Assembly (NCBI GenBank): GCA_015487455.1
Contig: WFPR01000033.1
Coordinates: forward strand, 1 to 17,565
Source: Candidatus Bipolaricaulota bacterium
GTDB taxonomy: Bacteria; Bipolaricaulota; Bipolaricaulia; RBG-16-55-9
DNA length: 17,565 nt
Reading direction: 5' to 3'
In this document: one piece after another, positions 8,111-15,213 of the stretch
Layout of the letters: each line of letters begins with the position of its first letter
Numbering within the stretch: the first letter of the stretch is position 1
Program-made: the position numbers and the translations under genes
Notes under the pieces: generated by a model
Told to the model about the DNA's origin: nothing
What the model saw: only the letters and a program-made list of their open reading frames with translations
Databases searched by the model: none

Positions 8111-8155
8111 GAGGGGGCATTACACTTGTGGGTGTTTCAAGCGTCCCGCTTTGAC

Positions 8156-9889
8156 TTAAAAGCTCACGGTCAAGCTGAAGGTGGTCTGGAAGGCCAGCGG
8201 GTTCAGGAAGAGGCGGAGGTCCGCTTCGGAGCGGAGCGGGCCGCGGATGACGGTGAGCTCGGTGTGCAGCAGGCTGAGCTGCAGGACGTCCGGCGGCGGG
8301 GTCGTGGGCGAGGCCGTGTAGAGCGCGCGCACGCCGATGAGCACGTCCTCGAAGGCGCGTCGTACGCGGATCTCCTGCTGCACCAGCTTGGCGCTGGCCA
8401 GCTTCTCGTCCGCGCCGTCGGAGTCGCCGTCGGCGAGCACCGGACGGAGGACGCTGATGGCCTGCACGTCCAGCTTGCCCAGCGTGAAGCGCAGCAGCAC
8501 CGTCCGCCGCGTCAGCTCGAAGTGCTCCTCTTCCACGCCGTCGTCCGGGGTCGCGTCGTAGGCGAGCGGCCCGTAGAGGTCCTGCAGCTGGAGGAGGCCG
8601 TCCGAGAACTCGTTGAGGAGGCGCAAGCTGGCGGTGAACTCCTCAATTTGGAGCTGGGCGTTGACGCGGAAGTTGCCCTGCGCGCGGACCTGGGTGCCCC
8701 CGAGCTCCGTGGTCCAGCCGGGCACCGCCTGGAGGCGGACGGCGTTTTGGGCGTCGAAGCTGGCCAGCAGCCGCAGGCTCAGCTGCGAGGTGATCGGCAG
8801 CACGCTGATCTGGAGCGTCCCCCCGTCGAAGAGCAGCGGGACACCCGCGTCCCCGTCGTCGGCGAAGCGGAGCGTCGCCCGCACGTTCACCCCGCCCGCC
8901 GTCTGGCCCGAGATCTGCACGACATCCCGCCACTGGAACGCGGGCGTCTGCGCCGTCCCGACGTTCTGGATGCGCAGGAAGTTCGACAGGGTCAGCCCCG
9001 GCTGGGGGGTGAGCCGGGTGCGCAGGGTCAGCAGGCGGAAGCCCAACGGGTCGATGAGGGTGTTGTTGGCGATCAACGCGGAGAAGAGCACGTCCTGGCG
9101 GATGCGGACGCGCCCCGGCAGCGTCGGCGGCGCCGGGGGGATCACCTCGATCGTGTCGTCGAAGCTGAGCGGCGGGAAGAGCGCCGACTCGATCGTCCCG
9201 CCGATCGCGACGAGGCCCCGCGCCCCCTCGGGCACCCGGACGCTGTAGCGGATCACCGCCCGCGAGCCGGGCAGCCCCAGCGCCACCGTCCAGCGGGCGA
9301 CGTTCGGGGCGACGAGCGCCCCCTGCGGGTCGACGAACTCGACCGCCCAGCCCGAGGGGTACTCCTCGGTGATCGTCAGGGGCGCCCCCGTGAGATCCTG
9401 CAGCGCCTCGACGACGAGGAGCACCTCGACCGTCCCCCCGGCGGGGACGCGGGCCGGGAAGGCCCGCAGCACCTTCACGAAGTCGTTCTGGGCTAGGGTG
9501 CGCTTCTGGACGGCGCGGACCGGTCCCTCCTCCCGGGCCAGGAACGAGAAGTCGCCGCTCAGCCAGGCCAGCGTCAGCCCGAGGGGGCTCAGCACGAACG
9601 TCCCGTCGAGCCCGACGCCGGGGAAGTCCAGCCCCAGGTCGATCTGGGTGACCACCCCGACGAGCTGGGGGACCCGCTCCGCCGTCGTTTGGACCAGCCG
9701 CTGGGGCGGTGACTGGGGGGTGAGCAACCCGTAGAAGGGCGTGAAGCTCCCGCTCAGCTTCACCCGGCCCGACAGCTCCTGCGCTTGAACTTGAACCTGA
9801 ACTTGAACAAGCGCCCCAATGAGGAGGCCTGAGACGACCCATGCCGCAGCCAGCGCCCCTTGAGTCAAGCCCCCCTTCGGGCCGCGCAT
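8156..9889 (-). CDS. Exported beta-rich protein, possible outer-membrane barrel
   Basis: Not recognised as a named family. The 577-residue product has a signal peptide (hydrophobic core 11-28) followed by a VQVQVQAQ run (28-37), with cleavage likely near Ala36. Residues about 40-115 and 260-577 are rich in alternating polar/hydrophobic strands (for example LSLRLLASFDAQNAVRLQ), and the chain ends in Phe (FSLTVSF), a feature common at the C-terminus of outer-membrane barrels. Between them, about 145-252, lies a DUF11-like beta-sandwich with a TITEEYPSGW segment and a later GLVAIGGTIES segment; the same pattern occurs in both large neighbours. AGGAGG lies 9 bases before the ATG. It has its own promoter and sits between the two paralogous PKD proteins. 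It could be a secretion or anchoring partner for them, but that rests on position and a shared module only. Only weak hairpins follow the gene. Confidence 0.75.
   Translation of the reverse strand: MRGPKGGLTQGALAAAWVVSGLLIGALVQVQVQVQAQELSGRVKLSGSFTPFYGLLTPQSPPQRLVQTTAERVPQLVGVVTQIDLGLDFPGVGLDGTFVLSPLGLTLAWLSGDFSFLAREEGPVRAVQKRTLAQNDFVKVLRAFPARVPAGGTVEVLLVVEALQDLTGAPLTITEEYPSGWAVEFVDPQGALVAPNVARWTVALGLPGSRAVIRYSVRVPEGARGLVAIGGTIESALFPPLSFDDTIEVIPPAPPTLPGRVRIRQDVLFSALIANNTLIDPLGFRLLTLRTRLTPQPGLTLSNFLRIQNVGTAQTPAFQWRDVVQISGQTAGGVNVRATLRFADDGDAGVPLLFDGGTLQISVLPITSQLSLRLLASFDAQNAVRLQAVPGWTTELGGTQVRAQGNFRVNAQLQIEEFTASLRLLNEFSDGLLQLQDLYGPLAYDATPDDGVEEEHFELTRRTVLLRFTLGKLDVQAISVLRPVLADGDSDGADEKLASAKLVQQEIRVRRAFEDVLIGVRALYTASPTTPPPDVLQLSLLHTELTVIRGPLRSEADLRLFLNPLAFQTTFSLTVSF
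9784..9807 (-). repeat. Hexanucleotide repeat coding VQVQVQ
   Basis: Four copies of CTTGAA (one CCTGAA variant) in tandem on the plus strand. On the coding strand they give alternating Val-Gln at the end of the signal peptide of the 8156-9889 gene. Six-base units keep the frame, so copy-number changes would alter only the length of this dipeptide run. Confidence 0.85.
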
Positions 9890-9951
9890 GCCCCCTTGCC
9901 TCCTTTTTAGCTCCTTTTAGGGACGGCTTTAAGCCGGCACAATTTTTGCTT

Positions 9952-9981
9952 ATCCTAAGGGAAACCGTGCGGGCTTGTCAA
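9952..9981 (-). promoter_or_regulatory. Promoter of the 8156-9889 gene
   Basis: TTGACA (9976-9981) and TAGGAT (9952-9957) are 18 bases apart on the minus strand. The flanks (ACTTGACAAG) resemble the promoter of the 11857-13281 gene. The leader contains a small palindrome (CGGCTTTAAGCCG) before the ribosome site at 9899-9904. Confidence 0.65.
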
Positions 9982-10009
9982 GTGGCGCATGTCACACGTG
10001 CGTGTGTAG

Positions 10010-11827
10010 CTAGATCCCACCCCCGCCCGCGCACCACCCGGTCAGCGGGATCGTGGCCGAGGCGTCCGTGGAGCCGCCCGCTTCGTCGGTCACCGTGAGC
10101 GTGACGTCCAGATCGTAGCTCCAGAACCAGTCCAGGAACGTGTCGTCGTAGACGCAGACGAGGTCCTCCAGCCAGAAGGTGCAGGCGCCGTCCTCGCACG
10201 TGGTGCCGTTATGAGGGGTTTGTCCCGTGGCCGTCCCGAGCGAGCCGAAGTCCCAGTCGTAGCTTAAAATGGCGTCCCCGTTCGGGTCGATGCCCGGCAG
10301 TCCCAGAAGATCCTGCGCGTCGAAGTCGTCGTAGCCCCAGAACTCGACGTAGCCCTCGGCGTTCACCCGGTCGCACAGCACCACGGTGCTGTCAAGATCT
10401 ACGCTCTCGCCGCTCAGGGTCAGGACGAAGGTCCCCGCGATCGTGTACGCCCCCGCGGCCGCGGTCGGCGGCGGGAAGAGCGCGTAGCTCAAGAAGTACG
10501 AGCCGCCCAGGGCGTCCAGGTCGATCGTCGCGCTGAGCTGGCTCTGGGTGCCGTCGCAGGTCACGAGGTTGGAGCCGCCGTCCCAGCAGGAGTCGAAGAC
10601 CCAGCCCGTGGGGGCCGTCTCGGTCAGCTCGACGACGCCGCTGCCCCCGATCGTCAACTCCACATAAATGCCGAAGTTCACAGCGTTCCAGATCCCGCAG
10701 ATGGCCTGACTCGCGTTGAGGGCGCCGCACTCGGTGGAGACGTCACGGGTGATCGTCACGGCCCCGCCCCCTAGGCCGGCGGAGGCGGAGGGCGTGCCGG
10801 TGCCGTACAGCGAGGCGCAGCTGTCGCAGGCCGTCTCCGAGAGCCTGCTGCCCTCGGTCCACCAGTCGAACACGGCGTAGGGCGGGATGTTCGCGACCTC
10901 CAGCGTCTGGGTCGCCTGGGCCGTCGCGCCGTCGTCGTCCGCCACGAGCAGCGTCACCTCGAGCGGCCCGCGATAAAGAAAGTCCCCGGTCCCGTCGGTG
11001 TAGGCCACCACGCGGGGGTCGGGCAGGGTCTCGCAGCCCGCGCCCCCGTCGCAGACGACGACCCCTCCGTCCAGCGCCGCGAACGTCCAGCTCCACGAGA
11101 CGATCGGGAACCACGACTCGCTGTCATAGGACTGATCGATCAGGTCGAGCGCGCCGGTGTTGGGGGGCGCCGTGGGCGCGCCGCAGGCGGTCCCGAAGCC
11201 GACGTCCGTGAGGGGGAGCCCCAGCTCGGCGCAGCTCCCGCTCCAGCCCTCGAAGAGGGCGCCGAAGTCGGCGACGGGCGGGACGTTCAGCACCAGGACC
11301 GTCTTCTGGACGGTCGAGGTGCGTCCGAGCTCGTCCGTGACCGTGAGGGTCACGGTGTAGAGCCCGTCGTCCAGATAGTGGTGGCCGGGGTTTTGCTCCG
11401 TGGAGACGTCCCCGTCGCCGAAGTCCCACAGCCAGCTCACGATCCGGCCCACGGCAGCCCCCTCGGGCCGCGCGTCGATCAGCTCCTCGTGGCGCAGCGT
11501 CGTCCCGTCGAGGAGGGTCGCGGTAAGCCCGACGAGGTACGGGCCGGGCGCCGCGTAGACGTGGGTGGGGGCCCGCTCCGTGGACGTCGTCCCGTCGCCG
11601 AAGTCCCACAACCACCCCGCCACCTGGGCCTCCAGCTCGGGATCGACCTCGGGGGAGAAGCGCACCGTCACGGGGCCCTCGGCGGGAACGGCCTCGATCG
11701 TCGAGCGATCCTCAAAGTGGACGACGTCGAGGTCCGTCGCCTCCGCGGGGAGGAAGCCCGGTGGGTAGCTCCCATGGACCTCGCGCTCGACGGTCCACGC
11801 GAAGTCCGCGACCGGGTCACCGGCCAC
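10010..11827 (-). CDS. PKD/cysteine-rich C-terminal part of split copy B
   Basis: This 605-residue frame is the C-terminal part of a second copy of the propeller/PKD protein, cut from its N-terminal half by a frameshift. Its first residues (AGDPVADFAWTVERE) align with ELLADFTWTVERE at 483-495 of copy A, and the similarity continues to the end. PKD domains with WDFGDGT/D at 74-80 and 134-140, a weaker one near 225-312, the cysteine-rich module with CDSC at 334-337 and PTGW at 406-409, and a final sandwich (522-595). Its eleven C-terminal cysteines (334, 337, 367, 377, 414, 424, 485, 544, 549, 558, 599) match those of copy A in order and near spacing. The open frame has a GTG start with GGAGG 8 bases upstream, so internal initiation is conceivable, but the product would have no signal peptide. 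The true frame extends upstream to about 11877. No terminator follows. Confidence 0.7.
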   Translation of the reverse strand: MAGDPVADFAWTVEREVHGSYPPGFLPAEATDLDVVHFEDRSTIEAVPAEGPVTVRFSPEVDPELEAQVAGWLWDFGDGTTSTERAPTHVYAAPGPYLVGLTATLLDGTTLRHEELIDARPEGAAVGRIVSWLWDFGDGDVSTEQNPGHHYLDDGLYTVTLTVTDELGRTSTVQKTVLVLNVPPVADFGALFEGWSGSCAELGLPLTDVGFGTACGAPTAPPNTGALDLIDQSYDSESWFPIVSWSWTFAALDGGVVVCDGGAGCETLPDPRVVAYTDGTGDFLYRGPLEVTLLVADDDGATAQATQTLEVANIPPYAVFDWWTEGSRLSETACDSCASLYGTGTPSASAGLGGGAVTITRDVSTECGALNASQAICGIWNAVNFGIYVELTIGGSGVVELTETAPTGWVFDSCWDGGSNLVTCDGTQSQLSATIDLDALGGSYFLSYALFPPPTAAAGAYTIAGTFVLTLSGESVDLDSTVVLCDRVNAEGYVEFWGYDDFDAQDLLGLPGIDPNGDAILSYDWDFGSLGTATGQTPHNGTTCEDGACTFWLEDLVCVYDDTFLDWFWSYDLDVTLTVTDEAGGSTDASATIPLTGWCAGGGGI

Positions 11828-11856
11828 GGGCGCGGCCTCCGTCTGCCAGGAGAAGC

Positions 11857-11877
11857 TCAGGCCGCCCGTGACGGGGG
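11857..11877 (-). other. Frameshift site joining the two halves of copy B
   Basis: On the coding strand, GCG CCC CCG TCA runs into TGA at 11857-11859. One extra C in the C5 run (G5 at 11873-11877 on the plus strand) gives GCG CCC CCC GTC ACG GGC GGC CTG AGC and opens the frame into the downstream half. The new junction reads VTGGLSFSWQTEAAP and aligns with copy A's IGGGLGWRAEPIA. Whether this is a sequencing error, a true mutation or ribosomal -1 slippage cannot be decided here. Confidence 0.8.
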
Positions 11878-13281
11878 CGCGACGGCGGTCACCTCAAGCG
11901 CCCGCTGCGCCTGTCCCACGCAATAAGCGTTGTCCACCACGATGAGGGTGACGGTGTACGTCCCGGGTCGGGCGTAGACGTGCGTCGGGTTTGGCCCCTG
12001 GGCGGTCGTCCCGTCGCCGAAGTCCCAAGCCCACGTCAGGATGTGGCCGTCGGGGTCCACCGAGCGGTCGTAGAACGCGACGGGCTCGCCCGCGACGGGG
12101 AGGGGCGGCTCGATCTCGAAGTCCGCCAGGGGGGCTCCGGTCCGATCGGGGCAACGCCCCTCCTCCACGAGCTCGTTCAGCGGCCTCTCGAGGTACTGAA
12201 TGGTGTAGTAGTCGGGGTCGGGGGCGGGATCTCCCGCACGGCCGCCCTGCTGGGCGGCCCCGCGATCGAAGGGGCCCTTGGCCAGCGTCGAGGTGCCCAC
12301 CACGTAGAGGTAGCCGGTGCGGCTTACGGCGATCCCGTAGGCGACGTCGTCGCCGACGCGCCCGTCGTAGCGGGCCTCCCAGACGAGCTTGCCCGTCGGC
12401 GCGTACTTGACCGTCAAGTAGTCCCAGTCGCCGCCCGCGCGGTTTCCGCCCGTGACGAACACGAAGTCGCCGATCGTCCCGAGCTGGAGCCGCTGCTCCG
12501 GCGAGAGGGGGAGGACGGCCACGGCCTGAGGCTCGCCCGGGAACACCTCCCGCCACAGCAGCACGCCGCCGGGGCCGTATTTGCTGACCCCGAGGGACCC
12601 GACGACCACGATGGCCCCCTCGGAGTCCACGGCCACGTCGCGGGCCTCGCCGGGGTAGGCCACCCGCCAGAGCCGTTGACGGCGCTCAAGGTCGTACTGG
12701 GCGATCCCCGCCTCGCCCGCGACCACGAGGAGCTTGCCCGTGGGGTCGACGGCCACGGCGCGCACCCGGCCCGCGTAATCCAGGCCCAGATCCAGCCGCT
12801 CAACCTGCCGTCCTGAGGGGTCGACCAGCGCCACGCCCACCTCGCCCGCCGCGACGATCGCGTCCTCGAACGCGACGGCCACGCTCCCGAAACGCCCCGG
12901 CACTCGCCACAGCGTCCGCCCGCCCGAGGCGTACTTGACGAGGCCGCCGTCCCCGGCCACGATCGCGTCGCCCAGCGTGTCCGTCACGACGTCGAAGGCC
13001 ACCCCCGGGTAGGCCGCCCACCAGAGCCGCGCGCCGCCGGGCGAGTACGCGATCACCCCCGAGGTGCCCACGACGATGGCGTTGTCCGAGAAGTCGACCG
13101 CGACGCCGTACGCGACGTCCCGCTCGGCGTCGAAGTCCTCCGCCCACTGGGAGACCGGCACCAGGAACGTGACGAGCCCCTGGGCCGCGCTTCTAGGAGG
13201 ACCCACCACCAGCAGCGCCAAGAGCGCGGTGGAGGCCAGCAGAGCGGCGCCCCACCTCCACCGCGGGTTGTACCGTTGCAC
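11857..13281 (-). CDS. Propeller/PKD N-terminal part of split copy B
   Basis: The 474-residue exported N-terminal half of copy B. Signal peptide with hydrophobic core 11-27 and cleavage likely near Ala33; a beta-propeller at about 45-365 with blades such as YGVAVDFSDNAIVVGTS and DYLTVKYAPTGKLVWEARYDG, close to SBBP-type repeats; then one PKD domain (385-465, WDFGDGTT 419-426). Cys377 (RCPD) and Cys454 (YCVG) correspond to Cys384 and Cys459 of copy A. It starts at GTG with GGGGAGGG 7 bases upstream. After residue 470 the frame departs from the paralog and ends four residues later, exactly in the linker after the PKD domain. Repaired, the whole protein would be about 1090 residues, close to copy A's 1072. 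Function unknown; surface binding or scaffolding is the reasonable guess. Confidence 0.8.
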   Translation of the reverse strand: MQRYNPRWRWGAALLASTALLALLVVGPPRSAAQGLVTFLVPVSQWAEDFDAERDVAYGVAVDFSDNAIVVGTSGVIAYSPGGARLWWAAYPGVAFDVVTDTLGDAIVAGDGGLVKYASGGRTLWRVPGRFGSVAVAFEDAIVAAGEVGVALVDPSGRQVERLDLGLDYAGRVRAVAVDPTGKLLVVAGEAGIAQYDLERRQRLWRVAYPGEARDVAVDSEGAIVVVGSLGVSKYGPGGVLLWREVFPGEPQAVAVLPLSPEQRLQLGTIGDFVFVTGGNRAGGDWDYLTVKYAPTGKLVWEARYDGRVGDDVAYGIAVSRTGYLYVVGTSTLAKGPFDRGAAQQGGRAGDPAPDPDYYTIQYLERPLNELVEEGRCPDRTGAPLADFEIEPPLPVAGEPVAFYDRSVDPDGHILTWAWDFGDGTTAQGPNPTHVYARPGTYTVTLIVVDNAYCVGQAQRALEVTAVAPPSRAA

Positions 13282-13324
13282 GGCGAAACCCTCCCCTTGT
13301 GAGACTCATTTTGACATTTTTACA

Positions 13325-13354
13325 AATTTATTCGAAGTTTTACGCCCTTGTCAA
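13325..13354 (-). promoter_or_regulatory. Promoter of copy B
   Basis: TTGACA (13349-13354) with TAAATT (13325-13330) at 18 bases, or ATAAAT at 17, in a conspicuously AT-rich stretch on the minus strand. It is back to back with the thi operon promoter, their -35 boxes about 32 bases apart. Confidence 0.65.
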
Positions 13355-13386
13355 GGCCGAGCGTCAGGGGCGAGGCGAGGGCCGGG

Positions 13387-13415
13387 TTGAAAGCCCCGCC
13401 TTGGGGGTTTATAGT
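13387..13415 (+). promoter_or_regulatory. Sigma70-type promoter of the thi operon
   Basis: TTGAAA (13387-13392) and TATAGT (13410-13415) are separated by exactly 17 bases; each matches the consensus at five of six positions. The expected start of transcription (about 13421) falls at or just inside the 5' end of the TPP riboswitch. Confidence 0.7.
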
Positions 13416-13416
13416 T

Positions 13417-13523
13417 GAGCCTCGGGGAGCTCGGGGGAACCGGGCTGAGAGGACCCCTAGGCCCGACCGGGCACCGGGGTCGACCCGTCGAACCTGATCC
13501 GGGTAATGCCGGCGGAGGGAGTG
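13417..13523 (+). promoter_or_regulatory. TPP (thi-box) riboswitch
   Basis: Thiamine pyrophosphate aptamer that controls the thi genes downstream. Conserved elements in order: CTCGGGGAGC (13421-13430), GGCTGAGAGG (13443-13452), ACCCGTCGAACC (13483-13494), CTGATCCGGGTAATGCCGG (13494-13512) and GCGGAGGGA (13512-13520). A variable extra stem (GACCCC 13452-13457 with GGGGTC 13476-13481, and GCCC/GGGC inside it) lies between CTGAGA and ACCC, as in some members. The conserved 3' element contains GGAGGG (13514-13519), the ribosome site of thiZ. TPP binding should therefore hide the site and block translation; no separate terminator hairpin is seen. The exact ends are estimates. Confidence 0.95.
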
Positions 13524-13526
13524 ACC

Positions 13527-13568
13527 ATGCGTGGCACACCCCTACCTCGAGATCCGCGACCTGCGTAA
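13527..13568 (+). other. Out-of-frame ATG and 13-codon ORF over the thiZ start
   Basis: ATG at 13527 is 7 bases after GGAGGG, a better distance than the 11 bases to the thiZ GTG at 13531. It reads MRGTPLPRDPRPA and stops at 13568, out of frame with thiZ. It may be a competing initiation site or leader peptide, or it may be the real thiZ start if the C4 run at 13539-13542 carries one extra base. Confidence 0.3.
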
Positions 13569-14322
13569 GAGCTTCTCCCGCGCCCCTTCGGCGACGAGGC
13601 CCTTGCGCGTGCTCGACGGGCTCTCGCTGCGCGTTGAACGCGGTGAGGTCGTCGCGCTGGTGGGGCCGTCGGGCTGCGGCAAGACCACCCTGCTCAACGT
13701 GCTGGCCGGGCTGATCCCGCCCGACTCGGGCTCCATCGCGCTGGACGGGCGGCGCGTCGCGAGCTGTCGGGGTCACGTCGCCTACATGCAGCAGAAAGAT
13801 TTGCTGCTCCCCTGGCGGACGGCCCTGGCCAACGCCGCCCTGGGGCTCGAAGTCCAAGGGCTCAGCCGGAGGGAGGCGCGCGCCCGCGCCCGAACCCTGC
13901 TAAAACGCTTCGGGCTCGAGGGCTTCGAGGGGCACTACCCGCACCAGCTCTCGGGCGGGATGCGCCAGCGGGTCGCCCTGGTGCGCACCCTGCTGCTGGA
14001 GAAGCCGCTCTGGCTCCTCGACGAGCCCTTCGGGGCGCTGGACGCCCTCACCCGAGCCCAGCTTCACGACCATCTGCTCCAAGCGTGGGCGGCGCAGCGG
14101 CCCGCCGTGCTCCTCGTGACCCACGACGTCGAGGAGGCGCTCAAGCTGGCCGATCGGGTGGTGGTGCTCACCCCCCGACCCGCGCGCGTCCGCCTCGAGC
14201 TGGAGGTCAAGCGGCCCCATCCGCGGGACGTCACGAGCCCCGAGCTCGTGGCCCTCAAGCGGGAGGTCCTCGAGGCGCTCGGGCTTTCAGTGCGGGAAGA
14301 GGAGGAGGTGACGGCCCCGTGA
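13531..14322 (+). CDS. thiZ: ABC transporter ATPase for thiamine pyrimidine precursor
   Basis: Cytoplasmic ATPase of the HMP/formylaminopyrimidine-type importer, related to the SsuB/TauB nitrate-sulfonate ATPases. 263 residues with Walker A GPSGCGKT (45-52), Q-loop YMQQKDLLLPW (85-95, the DLLLPW form typical of this group), signature LSGGMRQRV (140-148), Walker B LWLLDEPFGALD (160-171) and H-loop VTHDVEEAL (196-204). Starts at GTG; an ATG four bases upstream is out of frame. First gene after the TPP riboswitch, whose 3' strand contains its ribosome site. Its stop overlaps the thiX start by 4 bases (GTGA). The riboswitch and the following thiY are what assign the substrate; the ATPase alone would not. 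Confidence 0.9.
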   Translation: MAHPYLEIRDLRKSFSRAPSATRPLRVLDGLSLRVERGEVVALVGPSGCGKTTLLNVLAGLIPPDSGSIALDGRRVASCRGHVAYMQQKDLLLPWRTALANAALGLEVQGLSRREARARARTLLKRFGLEGFEGHYPHQLSGGMRQRVALVRTLLLEKPLWLLDEPFGALDALTRAQLHDHLLQAWAAQRPAVLLVTHDVEEALKLADRVVVLTPRPARVRLELEVKRPHPRDVTSPELVALKREVLEALGLSVREEEEVTAP

Positions 14323-15128
14323 CCCCGTTCGCGCGCGCCCTGCCGCCCCTTGGGCTCCTGCTCGCGTTCTTCGCGCTCTGGGAGGGGGCCGTCCGGCTGT
14401 TGCACGTCCCGGAGTACCTGCTGCCCGCCCCGAGCGCCGCGCTCACCGCCCTGCTCGAGCAGGGGGCCGCGCTCTGGGTCGGGACGGCGGTCACGTTCGC
14501 CTCGGCGCTTTTGGGGTTCGGGCTGGCGGCGCTCGCGGGCCTCGGGCTGGGTGTCGCAATCTTCCACTCGCCCACGCTGGAGCGGGGGCTCTACCCCCTG
14601 CTGATCGCCTCGCGGAACGTCCCGCTGTTCGCGATCGCGCCCCTTCTGGTCGTCTGGCTCGGGTTCGGGCTCCCGCCCAAGGTCGCGCTGGGGGCGTTCA
14701 TCGCGTTCTTCCCCGTGGTGGTGGCCACGGTCGACGGGCTCAAGGCCGTCGACCCCGACTACGTCGCGCTCCTGCGGGTGCTGGGCGCCTCCCGCTGGCG
14801 GACGTTCTGGACGGTCCGGCTGCCGGGGGCGCTCCCCGCCGTGTTCTCGGGGCTGAAGCTCGGGCTCGTCTACGCGGTGCTCGGGGCCGTCTTCGCCGAG
14901 ATGGTCGTCGGCGGTCAGGTCTGGAGCCCCCACGGCCCGGCCGCCGGGGGGCTGGGCTACTGGATCCGCGTGGCCACGAACTTCGGTCGGCTGGACGAGG
15001 CGTTCGCCTTGGTGTTCTGGCTGTCAGCGGGGAGCCTCCTGCTGTTCGGGCTGTTGGTGCTCGTCGAGCGCCGCGCCCTCCGCTGGCAGCGGGTCGGACG
15101 CGACGCGCACGAGTGCACGAGTGAGTGA
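14319..15128 (+). CDS. thiX: ABC transporter permease for thiamine pyrimidine precursor
   Basis: Inner-membrane channel subunit paired with ThiZ and the ThiY binding protein; BPD_transp_1 / SsuC-like family. 269 residues with about six hydrophobic segments and the cytoplasmic coupling (EAA) loop LRVLGASRWRTFWTVRLPGALP (quoted as LRVLGASRWR, then TFWTVRLPGALP; about 148-169). The following EMVVGG...GGLGYWI segment carries about ten extra residues (GQVWSPHGPAAG) compared with the usual EM-x-GA-x-x-GLGY, probably a periplasmic loop insertion. The frame is open upstream to 14085, but the GTG at 14319 overlaps the thiZ stop as GTGA, has a GGAGGAGG tract about 10 bases upstream and gives a normal permease N-terminus. 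A hydrophilic tail (DAHECTSE) ends the protein. Confidence 0.88.
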   Translation: MTPFARALPPLGLLLAFFALWEGAVRLLHVPEYLLPAPSAALTALLEQGAALWVGTAVTFASALLGFGLAALAGLGLGVAIFHSPTLERGLYPLLIASRNVPLFAIAPLLVVWLGFGLPPKVALGAFIAFFPVVVATVDGLKAVDPDYVALLRVLGASRWRTFWTVRLPGALPAVFSGLKLGLVYAVLGAVFAEMVVGGQVWSPHGPAAGGLGYWIRVATNFGRLDEAFALVFWLSAGSLLLFGLLVLVERRALRWQRVGRDAHECTSE

Positions 15129-15150
15129 ACGCCGGTGAGCGTGAAGCTTA

Positions 15151-15180
15151 GACGAGGATGAGAACGAGAATGATGACGAG
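15151..15180 (+). repeat. Degenerate hexamer repeat between thiX and thiY
   Basis: Five consecutive six-base units, GACGAG GATGAG AACGAG, then AATGAT GACGAG, in the 85-base gap between thiX and thiY. A GCCC-AAAA-GGGC mini-hairpin (15185-15196) follows, just before the ribosome site of thiY. Noncoding in all operon frames. Confidence 0.6.
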
Positions 15181-15213
15181 AAAAGCCCAAAAGGGCAAAG
15201 GGAGGGATGGACG

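Noticed and set aside
8139..8151. AAGCG/CGCTT hairpin after the 8156-9889 gene as a terminator
   Set aside because: Only a 5-base stem with no T tract after it on the minus strand.
8126..9496. 456-residue plus-strand frame opposite the barrel-like gene
   Set aside because: Highly charged, Arg/Glu/Gln-rich shadow translation with no domain motif. The minus frame has a signal peptide, ribosome site and promoter.
14085..14318. 78-residue extension of the permease
   Set aside because: It is the out-of-frame shadow of thiZ; the GTGA overlap gives a normal permease N-terminus.
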